A stretch of 17,256 nt of DNA, from positions 1 to 17,256 of the forward strand of contig UQLQ01000033.1 in the NCBI GenBank assembly GCA_900541905.1, written 5' to 3'. Under the pieces are notes generated by a model that saw only the letters and a program-made list of their open reading frames with translations, ran no database searches and had not been told where the DNA came from. Position 1 is the stretch's first letter; the number at the start of each line of letters is the position of its first letter. Source of the DNA: an uncultured Oscillospiraceae bacterium. GTDB lineage: Bacteria; Bacillota; Clostridia; Oscillospirales; Acutalibacteraceae. This document shows, piece after piece, positions 7,073 through 14,416 of this stretch. The position numbers and the translations under genes are program-made.

Positions 7073-7484
7073 TTACTTTGAAAATTATATAAGCTCTTGC
7101 TCAATTCCATAAACAGAATTTATGATATTTTTAACATAGATAATAAATTTAGACGGAGTATTTTTTCATAATTATAAAACTCTGATGATAGTTCATTGCA
7201 AGATCTATTTGAGGATGCATATAAAAAGTGTGCGTCCGTGAAAATATAAAATCTTATTGTAAATGGAATACTAAAATCTTTTTTGATATTAGATCGTAGT
7301 TTGAATATTATAAGTCAGGATGATTTACACATCTTTGTTAATTATTGTTATACACGTAACATTACAGAGCATTTTGCTTAAATAGAATATCGATAATAAA
7401 ATACCACAGTTATTCTAGAAAAAATGTAGTAAGAATTTAATAATTAGTGCGATAATTCGGCAAAACAGCTCACTTATTCGATTT
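7073..7484. other. Non-coding, very AT-rich stretch upstream of the RiPP operon
   Basis: No frame with a start and ribosome binding site is found on either strand. A 24-codon frame without a start (SDDSSLQDLFEDAYKKCASV, about 7182-7250) may be the trace of a lost gene. The half-site ACAGTTATTCT at 7406-7416 is identical to the first half-site of the agrA promoter, but no second copy lies 21 bp away. GATAAT preceded by TG-n (7448-7456) could be an extra -10 element. No cobalamin riboswitch pattern was seen. Confidence 0.5.
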
Positions 7485-7514
7485 TAGTCAATTTTCTACA
7501 TTTTGACATATAAT
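7485..7514 (+). promoter_or_regulatory. Promoter of the RiPP operon
   Basis: -35 TAGTCA (7485-7490, 4 of 6) and a perfect -10 TATAAT (7509-7514) are 18 bp apart, 38 bp before the first ribosome binding site (AAGGAGG at 7538-7544). It follows the terminator at 7029-7069 and precedes a run of eight same-strand genes with short gaps, so it is the natural operon promoter. Confidence 0.6.
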
Positions 7515-7552
7515 TATTATACAAAGAAATACAAAACAAGGAGGAGAAAACG

Positions 7553-7670
7553 GTGAATAACCCAAGCTAGAGCATTTGAAAGCTATACTGGTCGGCTTTT
7601 AGAAGGACAAAATTTAGATCTTCTACGGGAACGAGTTGGTAGAGAAGATTTAAAGAAATGTATTTTATAA
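7553..7670 (+). pseudogene. Small frameshifted gene at the head of the RiPP operon
   Basis: An excellent ribosome binding site (AAGGAGG, 7538-7544) leads to GTG 7553, but the frame stops at TAG 7568 after Met-Asn-Asn-Pro-Ser. Removing one base near 7568 lets it run on as RAFESYTGRLLEGQNLDLLR... to TAA at 7668-7670, about 38 residues in total, charged and probably helical. The quality of the translation start and the open downstream frame suggest a former small protein, broken by a single-base insertion. Its end overlaps the first ATG of the exporter gene (7658), so it may have been translationally coupled to it. I do not recognise it; a regulator, a second leader-like peptide or a recognition factor are all possible. 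Confidence 0.45.
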
Positions 7671-9820
7671 AGTATATGGGAGGAGGGATAACTATAAAAA
7701 CAAAGGTTTATCTACAATCCAATCAAAATGAATGTGGGCTTTGTGCCGTTGCTACTTTGGCGTCTGCGTATGGATTTATTCAACCGATAGAATTTTATAG
7801 AAAAAAATTTTATGTAGGAAGAGACGGATTGTCCATTGCAAATTTGAATAATATTTTGAAAAGTATTCGCTTTGAACCTAAAATTGAGAATATAAAAGAA
7901 TTGTGTATAGAAGATTTAAAAAAAAGAGTGCCATGTATTCTTCTTCTTAAGCACCATTATATAGTAATTGAAAAAATACGACGAGAAGTTTGCTACATTA
8001 TAGATCCTGCAATGGGGAGAGAAAAAATAAATTTTAGTGAACTTAAACATAAATTTAATCGATATATCATTACGGTAAAAAAAGATATTGGATTTAAACA
8101 ATATAAAGCTAGAGAATGTGATTTCCGTCATGTAAAAAAGGTGTTTCGGGAACTTACTGTTGCTCTATCTGGAGTGGCTTTAATCTCAATAATTAGCAAT
8201 ATAATTACAGTTTTTATACCTGTCGTATTGCAGAATATAGTCAATGCTTTGATATATAAATCAGAAAAAATTCAAACAGATTGGCAATTATACATTTGTT
8301 TGCTTATTGCAATTATTATTTATATAGCTATCATTGAGATACAAAATCATTCGTTAGTTTTTTTGCAATGCGCAATAATGAGTAAACTATCTTACAGAGT
8401 GACACATCATCTTTTAAAAATAAGATACGCTTTTTTTGACAGTAAAAATTCAGCTGATATTTTGTTTCGTTTAAACTTACTCAAGAATGTAGAACAGACG
8501 TTAGCCACGATAGTAATTACATTGATTATGGGAGGAAGCACAGTATTTGTTATATATACATATTTTTGTCTCTTTGATGTTAGGATCGCTATTTTGTTAG
8601 GGATCACAAGTATTGTGATTGGGCTGTATGTTTACTTTATTAATAAGAAATTATATGAGGTTAGCGAAAAGTATATTTTAAAAAGTAGAAAATTTGAAGA
8701 GACACAGACCGAGATTGTGCTAAATATTTTTCAGATTAAATCAATGGGAATGGAGCGATATTTTTCAGGAAAAATAGATGCCGATTTTAAAGGATATCAA
8801 CAAACATATAAAAGAAATCAAAATGTTGTTCTGCGATTTAATATGAATATTAATATGCTAGAAATCTTTTTTCCGATAGTTTTGATTATAATATATGTTT
8901 ACTTATGGGATATCGGTTTGCAACCGTTAGGAAATATGGTTGTAATATATATATTAATCAGTTTTTTTGTAAAGCATGAGGCAATTACAATTAATTCTAT
9001 TATTAACCTAGTAAGATTAAAACCAAGTCTCAGCTATATTAATGATATATTAGATGAGCCAGAAATGAAGCTTGAGGGAGGGAATACCTTAAAAGAGTTT
9101 GAAAAACTTGAAGTAAAGAATGTTAATTTTAAGTATAACGACAACCAAAAATTAGTATTGAAAGATATCAACTTAGATGTTTATAAGGGACAAAAAGTAT
9201 CAATTGTTGGAATTTCTGGAGTAGGAAAAACCACATTAATCAAGCTGTTATGCAGACTGTATGAGCCAACATGTGGACAAGTAAAAATAAATGGAAAATA
9301 TATATCAAAAATTGACCCTAAAGTATATTTCAATATTTTTAGTATTGTAAATCAACAAGCAGTAATTTTCAATGCAACTATAAAGGAAAATATTCTGTTA
9401 GGACTACAAAATATTTCAGACGATATGATACTTGAGGTTTTGAAAATTGTAAATTTTTATGATGATATTCTCAATATGCCTATGGGATTAGATACAGTTA
9501 TATCTAATCAGAATAATAATTTGTCTGGTGGTCAAATACAAAAAATTGCGATTGCTAGATGTCTTATACGAAATCCTCAAATTTTAATATTAGATGAAGC
9601 AACTAGTTCTATGGATATTCAAAATGAAATGCAAATTCATAATAATCTAAGAAGGTTAGGGATAACATTATTAGTTATTTCTCATCGTCTATCGACAATA
9701 ATTGATTCCGATATTATTTATTACATCGAGAGTGGAATGATTCAGGAATGCGGTGATCATGAGACTTTAATGATGTCTAAACAAGGGTATTATTCGTTAT
9801 ATTCTAGAAATAATAATTAA
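7658..9820 (+). CDS. C39-peptidase ABC exporter (PCAT): cuts the double-glycine leader and secretes the peptide
   Basis: A bifunctional exporter: an N-terminal cysteine protease removes double-glycine leaders while the ATP-driven membrane part moves the product out. At 720 residues it has the family length. The C39 domain (1-140) shows Gln20, the catalytic Cys26 in NQNECGLC, His100 in KHHYIVIE and Asp116 in IIDPAMG, a complete set. Six membrane segments lie at about 165-440. The ATPase has Walker A GISGVGKTT (~518-526), signature LSGGQ (~622), Walker B ILILDEATSS (~643) and the His loop VISHRLS. It lies 113 bp upstream of a precursor with a Gly-Gly motif, its expected substrate. The start is uncertain: ATG 7658 and ATG 7676 are poorly served, whereas GGGAGGAGGG (7678-7687) is ideally placed for an ATA codon at 7694. 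ATG 7658 was kept as the longest reading; residues 1-12 may not be translated. Confidence 0.93.
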   Translation: MYFIKYMGGGITIKTKVYLQSNQNECGLCAVATLASAYGFIQPIEFYRKKFYVGRDGLSIANLNNILKSIRFEPKIENIKELCIEDLKKRVPCILLLKHHYIVIEKIRREVCYIIDPAMGREKINFSELKHKFNRYIITVKKDIGFKQYKARECDFRHVKKVFRELTVALSGVALISIISNIITVFIPVVLQNIVNALIYKSEKIQTDWQLYICLLIAIIIYIAIIEIQNHSLVFLQCAIMSKLSYRVTHHLLKIRYAFFDSKNSADILFRLNLLKNVEQTLATIVITLIMGGSTVFVIYTYFCLFDVRIAILLGITSIVIGLYVYFINKKLYEVSEKYILKSRKFEETQTEIVLNIFQIKSMGMERYFSGKIDADFKGYQQTYKRNQNVVLRFNMNINMLEIFFPIVLIIIYVYLWDIGLQPLGNMVVIYILISFFVKHEAITINSIINLVRLKPSLSYINDILDEPEMKLEGGNTLKEFEKLEVKNVNFKYNDNQKLVLKDINLDVYKGQKVSIVGISGVGKTTLIKLLCRLYEPTCGQVKINGKYISKIDPKVYFNIFSIVNQQAVIFNATIKENILLGLQNISDDMILEVLKIVNFYDDILNMPMGLDTVISNQNNNLSGGQIQKIAIARCLIRNPQILILDEATSSMDIQNEMQIHNNLRRLGITLLVISHRLSTIIDSDIIYYIESGMIQECGDHETLMMSKQGYYSLYSRNNN

Positions 9821-9875
9821 TTTTTGCAATTAATATTGGCAGTATTAACACATTTTAGTACAGAGTTTTTTATAA

Positions 9876-9893
9876 CTGAGGGGAAGTCCCCAG
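9876..9893 (+). promoter_or_regulatory. Small GC-rich hairpin between exporter and precursor genes
   Basis: CTGAGGGGAAGTCCCCAG folds into a six-pair stem with one bulged A and a small loop, and stands out in very AT-rich DNA. No T-run follows it. It may stabilise a processed precursor transcript or cause partial attenuation, so that exporter and precursor are made in different amounts (inference). TATAGT at 9896-9901 could be a -10, but no -35 supports it. Confidence 0.4.
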
Positions 9894-9933
9894 ATTATAG
9901 TACACAAAATTAAAAGAATGAGGAGGAACCATT

Positions 9934-10122
9934 ATGTTAAAAAAAGATGAATTAAAAGGGGTTTTTGAAGTACCAGAGGCAAAAAAAATCAGAACTGATG
10001 AACTGGAAGAAACACAAATAGCTGGTGGATCTATGGGTGAAGCAGTTGCTAGTGGGGTTGCTAGTGGAGTTTCTTGTGGAATTGTGACAGTTATGATTCC
10101 GGGTCCAGGAATTCCAGGATAA
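9934..10122 (+). CDS. RiPP precursor peptide with double-glycine leader
   Basis: A 62-residue peptide, the probable substrate of the whole cluster. Residues 1-32 are a charged leader ending in DELEETQIAGG, a textbook C39-exporter recognition site (hydrophobic positions before Gly31-Gly32). The 30-residue core begins SMGEAVASG and is built almost only of small and hydrophobic residues: seven Gly, three Pro, one Cys (core position 16), four Ser, one Thr, and no aromatic or basic residue. Core Gly 9, 13 and 17 form a GxxxGxxxG glycine zipper, made by repeats of Ala-Ser-Gly-Val; the C-terminus is MIPGPGIPG. ATG 9934 follows AGGAGG (9921-9926). Only one Cys argues against a disulfide-bridged class II bacteriocin or a multi-bridge sactipeptide. 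The modification genes follow directly. The final modified structure is unknown. Confidence 0.88.
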   Translation: MLKKDELKGVFEVPEAKKIRTDELEETQIAGGSMGEAVASGVASGVSCGIVTVMIPGPGIPG

Positions 10123-10200
10123 AAATTTGTTAGTAATAAACTAAAGTTTTTGTGTTGTACTGCCTTTATTAATAAATTTTAGTAATTGAGGTGATAGGTA

Positions 10201-10476
10201 ATGGTAATTGTAGCAATTGAATGTGCAAGTTGGTATCAAAGAGAAGATGGACTTATACAGGTAATTACTATACGAGGAAAAACAGTTATTTTAAATAGAT
10301 CTTATTCGAAAGTCTGGTTAGCAATAGATGACGAAATATATAGAGAAAATTTGATTGAAAAAATGAAAGATCTTATACCAAAGGAAACATTAATTCAGAT
10401 ACTTAACAATTTAGAAGAACAAGAATTAGTAAGTATAACTGATGAATCTGATGAATTTAATACTTTATTTGCATAA
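10201..10476 (+). CDS. PqqD-like RiPP recognition element (RRE) protein
   Basis: A small (91-residue) peptide-binding chaperone that is expected to hold the precursor's leader and present it to the radical SAM enzymes. The PqqD fold pattern is visible: a short strand with GKTVILNRSYSKVWLAIDDE (residues ~26-45), then a helix (ENLIEKMKDLIP) and the closing helix-strand LIQILNNLEEQELVSI (~64-79). There is no catalytic motif, as expected. GAGGTGA at 10188-10194 precedes ATG 10201. It sits 78 bp after the precursor and 12 bp before the first radical SAM gene, so it is part of the same operon. A second PqqD-like domain is fused to the SPASM protein at 11798, so the cluster has two possible leader-binding modules. 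Confidence 0.8.
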   Translation: MVIVAIECASWYQREDGLIQVITIRGKTVILNRSYSKVWLAIDDEIYRENLIEKMKDLIPKETLIQILNNLEEQELVSITDESDEFNTLFA

Positions 10477-10488
10477 GATGGAGGAAAA

Positions 10489-11784
10489 ATGAATAAGATA
10501 GATGTATTGTTATTAAATCTTCCGACTGGAACATGGTATAAAAAGAAATTGGCAGAAGGCAATTCTATGCCACCATTAGGCATTATGTACATAGGTACTT
10601 ATTTAAAGAAAAATAATTATACTGTTAAAATAATCGATTTAGCAGTTGAAAATTTAGACGAGAATCAATTTTTTCAAGCTATTGAGGAATGTAATCCTTC
10701 GATTATTGGAATGAGTACATATAATGAAGCTTGGAATGTACAAAAAATATTATGTAGAAGGATAAAACAAAAATATCCCAATATTATAATTGCTGCTGGA
10801 GGTGCTTTTGCAACCTTTTGCTACGAGCAAGTTTTGAATGAAAGTATGACAGATTTTGTTTTGAGAGGAGAAGGCGAATATGTATTTTGTCAGTTATGTG
10901 ATTGCCTACTTCGCGGTAAGTTGAAGAAAGAAAACATAAAAGGTTTATGTTATAAGAATAAGGAAGGAAGTGTTATTGCAAATGCAAATGTTGAGAGAAT
11001 AAAAAATCTTGATCAGCTGCCATTCCCAGATCGGTCACTGATTAAAAAGGAGAAATATGTTTTACCATATACTATTTCAACATCTAGGGGATGTCCAGGG
11101 CAATGCATATTCTGCTCTTCTAAGTCATTTTGGGGAAAGAGTGTTATTATGCGATCTGCAGAGAATGTTTATAAAGAAGTAATGGATATATATGAAAAAT
11201 ATGGTGCAAATATTTTTTACATTACAGATGATACCTTTACTGCCTCAAAAAAGAGATGTTTGGAATTTTGTGAAATGTTAAGACAATCAGGTATTTCTTT
11301 TGTATGGGGATGTGAATCGAGAGCAGATGTAATAAATGAAGAATTCATTAGAATCCTTTATGAATCAGGATGTCACAAGATTCAATTTGGTATGGAAAGT
11401 GCAGATAACGAGATTCTTCAAAGAATAAAAAAGCATGTAACTATAGAGCAAATAGAAAATGCGGTTATGTGTGCAGCAAAGTATAATATGCATATACAAG
11501 TTTCGTATATAGTAGGACATGCTTTTGACACAGAAGAAACTGTAAAGAAAACGATTTCTTTTGCAAAGCATTTAAGCGATGATTACGGTGCTCGTGTCGT
11601 TTGTAGCGTTAATACGCCATTTCCAGGGACAGAGCAGTATGAAAAAAGGAAAGAGTTAGGAATTGAAATTAAAACAGATGAATGGGAAAAATATCTCTTA
11701 AATTCACCTATTATAAATACAAAACATCTTTCAATCAATCAACTGAGGTATTATCTAGGAGAGGGACAAAAGTTAGTACAGTAA
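10489..11784 (+). CDS. Cobalamin-binding-domain radical SAM enzyme 1
   Basis: A class B-type radical SAM protein of 431 residues. The N-terminal B12-binding-like Rossmann domain (1-140) shows the typical SMPPLGIMYIGTYL opening, then IIDLAVE, IIGMSTY and RGEGEYVF; it lacks the DxHxxG motif, as many members of this family do. The radical SAM domain (~190-400) has Cys202, Cys206 and Cys209 in TSRGCPGQCIFCSS, which bind the [4Fe-4S] cluster that cleaves S-adenosylmethionine, plus downstream blocks WGCESRADV and IQFGMES. The family includes C- and P-methyltransferases and several non-methylating enzymes, so methylation of unactivated carbons in the Val/Ile/Ala/Pro-rich core is plausible, not shown. 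ATG 10489 follows GGAGG closely. It is a paralogue of the enzyme at 13071. Confidence 0.9.
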   Translation: MNKIDVLLLNLPTGTWYKKKLAEGNSMPPLGIMYIGTYLKKNNYTVKIIDLAVENLDENQFFQAIEECNPSIIGMSTYNEAWNVQKILCRRIKQKYPNIIIAAGGAFATFCYEQVLNESMTDFVLRGEGEYVFCQLCDCLLRGKLKKENIKGLCYKNKEGSVIANANVERIKNLDQLPFPDRSLIKKEKYVLPYTISTSRGCPGQCIFCSSKSFWGKSVIMRSAENVYKEVMDIYEKYGANIFYITDDTFTASKKRCLEFCEMLRQSGISFVWGCESRADVINEEFIRILYESGCHKIQFGMESADNEILQRIKKHVTIEQIENAVMCAAKYNMHIQVSYIVGHAFDTEETVKKTISFAKHLSDDYGARVVCSVNTPFPGTEQYEKRKELGIEIKTDEWEKYLLNSPIINTKHLSINQLRYYLGEGQKLVQ

Positions 11785-11797
11785 AAGGAGTGAGAAA

Positions 11798-13054
11798 ATG
11801 ATTAATAAGAACAAAATTTACATTTTTGATAGTACTCGTTTTTGCACAAAAAAAATAAAAGAAAGAACATTGCTTTATAATAATGAAGATTGTGAAGTAA
11901 TATGTGCAAATGAGACAGGTAGAACTATTTTGGATAAACTGGATGGTAAGAAAACTATAAATGAAATTATTGTAGAAATCTCTGTCGAATACGATTTACC
12001 TGAAACAGTAGTTGAAGAATATATTAACGATTTTATAGAGCATTTGGCAATGAATAAGATTGTATTAGATAAGCAAGACGATACTAAAGAATTAAAAAAA
12101 AATACTCGTGGAATTAATCGTCTCTATATTGAAATGGCTTCTGCTACTTCAGAAAGAAGTATGCAAGAGTTTCAAGAGATACTTGGCCAAATTTCTTTTT
12201 ATTCCAAAGAGAAAGAAATCAAACTGTTTTTAAACTGTGAAAAGCTTGATAGCCAAAGGATATTTGATATCCTTTCCATTGCGATGAAATATGATTGTTT
12301 TTTTGTATATAGCACAATAAAACCATGTAATTTTCCAAGAGAATTGATTCAATTAAGTGCTGGTAATAAAAAAATTAAATATATTATTCCTTTATATCAT
12401 AGCGATGAATTTCAAAATGATAAACAGGTATTTCCGGGATATTATAAAAAATTTCATGAGTGTATTAAAGAATATTTGGCAAATTCCATTACTTGTTATC
12501 TCGGTTTAACAATCACAAGTGAAAATGAAAAAGTCTTGAATGATATGCAGCAACAAGCATTTGATCTTGGAATGGCAGGAATTATTTTAAATGATTATAA
12601 TATAGATAATGCGGATTGTTTGTTAGAAATTTATCAAAATAATACTTTTTTAAATTCATGGAAAAATAATCGAATTAAAAAGCGAAGCAATTATTTTCCT
12701 ATTATGATGTATAAAGGATTTTGCCAGAATGGTAGTAAAAAACTTCAGAAGAAAAGACATTGCGGAATTGGTTGCGAGGAGTTGTATGTTAATATAAATA
12801 ATAAGGTTTTTCCATGTCATAAGTTGAATGGTACATCATATTATTATAATAGCATTAATGAATATTTAGATAATAGAGAAAAAGACTATTCGGATCAGAT
12901 TATTTCTGAAGAATGTAAAAAATGCTTTGCGTGGAGTATTTGTTTAGGCGGATGCAAAGCTATAAATATTATGGAGGGATTACCTATAAATGCGGTTGCT
13001 AGAGACTGTAAAATTAAGAAAAAGATTATTCAAAAAAAAATATTTGGTGAATAA
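11798..13054 (+). CDS. PqqD-SPASM protein lacking the radical SAM CX3CX2C motif (pseudo-radical-SAM partner)
   Basis: At 418 residues this has the size and layout of a peptide-modifying radical SAM-SPASM enzyme. Residues ~32-92 are a PqqD-like recognition domain (CANETGRTILDKLDG...). Where the radical SAM motif is expected, after NRLYIEMASATSERSMQ (~107-123), there is no Cys at all; none occurs between Cys36 and Cys147, so the SAM-cleaving cluster cannot form in the usual way. The C-terminal SPASM region is complete: Cys322, Cys326, Cys340, then Cys373-x2-Cys376-x5-Cys382-x3-Cys386 and Cys404, enough for two auxiliary Fe-S clusters. It lies 13 bp after one B12 radical SAM gene and 16 bp before the other, so it is probably a redox partner, scaffold or peptide-binding subunit for them (inference). 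So-called pseudo-rSAM proteins are known beside some other peptide systems, but I know of none in this setting. Confidence 0.8.
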   Translation: MINKNKIYIFDSTRFCTKKIKERTLLYNNEDCEVICANETGRTILDKLDGKKTINEIIVEISVEYDLPETVVEEYINDFIEHLAMNKIVLDKQDDTKELKKNTRGINRLYIEMASATSERSMQEFQEILGQISFYSKEKEIKLFLNCEKLDSQRIFDILSIAMKYDCFFVYSTIKPCNFPRELIQLSAGNKKIKYIIPLYHSDEFQNDKQVFPGYYKKFHECIKEYLANSITCYLGLTITSENEKVLNDMQQQAFDLGMAGIILNDYNIDNADCLLEIYQNNTFLNSWKNNRIKKRSNYFPIMMYKGFCQNGSKKLQKKRHCGIGCEELYVNINNKVFPCHKLNGTSYYYNSINEYLDNREKDYSDQIISEECKKCFAWSICLGGCKAINIMEGLPINAVARDCKIKKKIIQKKIFGE

Positions 13055-13070
13055 ATAAGGACAAGTACAT

Positions 13071-14396
13071 ATGAAAATAAAAAGAAATTCGGATGTTTTG
13101 TTGATTAATGTGCCTCTTGACAGAACTATAAAGTATAGGGAACAACTGGCGACTTTAAGTTCGATGCCACCATTAGGGCAACTGTATATTGCGACATATC
13201 TGGAGAAATATGGATATAGGGTGAGTTTTATAGATTTAGCTGTAGAGCTATTTGAAATGCAGGAGTTTTTTGACGCATTATCAGAATGTGCACCTAAAAT
13301 TGTAGGCATAGCAACTTATGTTGAATCTTGGAAGATACAGAATACCCTTATAAAAAAAATAAAAGAAAAAAATCCTAATGTAATTATTGTAGGAGGAGGA
13401 CATTGTGCAACCTTTGAATATAATAAGATGATGGAGATGGGATTTGACTATCTTATCAGAGGAGAAGGGGAAGAAGCATTTCTAGATATTTGTGATTATA
13501 AAATTAAAAATCAAAAAGTAGATTTGGACAATATTTCAGGCTTAGTGTATAAAAAGAATAGTTTAATTAAATGTAATAAAATTAAGCGGATAAACAATTT
13601 GGATGTTTTGCCGTATCCAAATAGAGGTTTTTTAAATTTAAAGAAATATAGTTATCCGTTTACCATTTCAACGGCTAGAGGATGTCCTGGAAGGTGCATT
13701 TTTTGTTCTTCTCATGCTTTCTGGGGAAATAAGATTATAATGCGAAGTGCCAAAGATATATATGCTGAGGTGGTTGAGTTATATAAGCGGTATTCTATGA
13801 CGGAATTTTTTATTATTGATGATACTTTTACATTGAGACCCGAAAGAACAAAAGAATTTTGTGATCTTATCTGCAGTTTTCAGGAAGATACAAACATTAA
13901 CTTTTCATGGGGGTGCGAATCAAGAGCAGATGTTGTGAAAGAAGAACTGCTGGTAAAAATGAAAACAGCTGGTTGTAGAATGATACAGTTTGGAATGGAA
14001 AGTGGTAATGATGAAATATTAAAAACAATAAACAAGCATATTACATTTCAACAAGTATATAATGCAGTGAAAATAGCAAGTAAATATCATATAAATACTA
14101 ATGTATCCATTATGCTTGGACATCACAAAGATACATGTGATACAATTGAGGAGACATTGAAGAAAGCAAAACTCCTGCAAGATAAATTTGGATCGAATAT
14201 TTTGTTTGCGATTAATACTCCCTATCCGGGTACTGAATTACGTAAAAATCTTGAGGAGTACGAAGCGGAATTAATTGTTCCAGACAATTCAAAATTGCGA
14301 GTGGATCGTCCCGGTATGAAGATTAAGCATGTTGAGGTAAATAAAATCAGACAATATTATGATATCGCAGAAAGAATGTTTAAAAAGAATAATTGA
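13071..14396 (+). CDS. Cobalamin-binding-domain radical SAM enzyme 2
   Basis: The second class B-type radical SAM enzyme, 441 residues and clearly paralogous to the one at 10489 along its whole length. The N-terminal B12-binding-like domain shows SMPPLGQLYIATYL, FIDLAVE, IVGIATY and IRGEGEEAF, again without DxHxxG. The Fe-S cluster cysteines are Cys205, Cys209 and Cys212 in TARGCPGRCIFCSS; FWGNKIIMRSA, FSWGCESRADV and IQFGMESGNDEIL follow. It carries about ten more N-terminal residues than enzyme 1. The ribosome binding site (AAGGAC, 13058-13063) is weaker than those of the other genes. Two copies suggest two different sites or reactions on one peptide, or an obligate pair around the central SPASM protein (inference). 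Its stop overlaps the head of the next long frame, but the true next start is 14417. Confidence 0.9.
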   Translation: MKIKRNSDVLLINVPLDRTIKYREQLATLSSMPPLGQLYIATYLEKYGYRVSFIDLAVELFEMQEFFDALSECAPKIVGIATYVESWKIQNTLIKKIKEKNPNVIIVGGGHCATFEYNKMMEMGFDYLIRGEGEEAFLDICDYKIKNQKVDLDNISGLVYKKNSLIKCNKIKRINNLDVLPYPNRGFLNLKKYSYPFTISTARGCPGRCIFCSSHAFWGNKIIMRSAKDIYAEVVELYKRYSMTEFFIIDDTFTLRPERTKEFCDLICSFQEDTNINFSWGCESRADVVKEELLVKMKTAGCRMIQFGMESGNDEILKTINKHITFQQVYNAVKIASKYHINTNVSIMLGHHKDTCDTIEETLKKAKLLQDKFGSNILFAINTPYPGTELRKNLEEYEAELIVPDNSKLRVDRPGMKIKHVEVNKIRQYYDIAERMFKKNN

Positions 14397-14416
14397 TAAA
14401 TTCAGGAGGTGATAAA

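Noticed and set aside
7073..7484. Cobalamin riboswitch controlling the B12-dependent operon
   Set aside because: No B12-box sequence or GC-rich multi-stem structure is visible; the stretch is almost entirely A/T.
7503..7508. TTGACA as a -35 box for the RiPP operon
   Set aside because: No acceptable -10 lies 16-18 bp downstream (AAGAAATAC there). TAGTCA/TATAAT at 7485-7514 is the better pair.
9934..10122. Interpretation of the 62-residue peptide as a class IIb (two-peptide) bacteriocin
   Set aside because: The glycine zipper and GG leader fit, but there is no second peptide gene and it is followed directly by an RRE and radical SAM genes. A modified RiPP is more likely.
14393..14416. Upstream ATG start for the ABC ATPase
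   Set aside because: It overlaps the preceding stop and has no ribosome binding site; AGGAGGTGAT is placed for ATG 14417.
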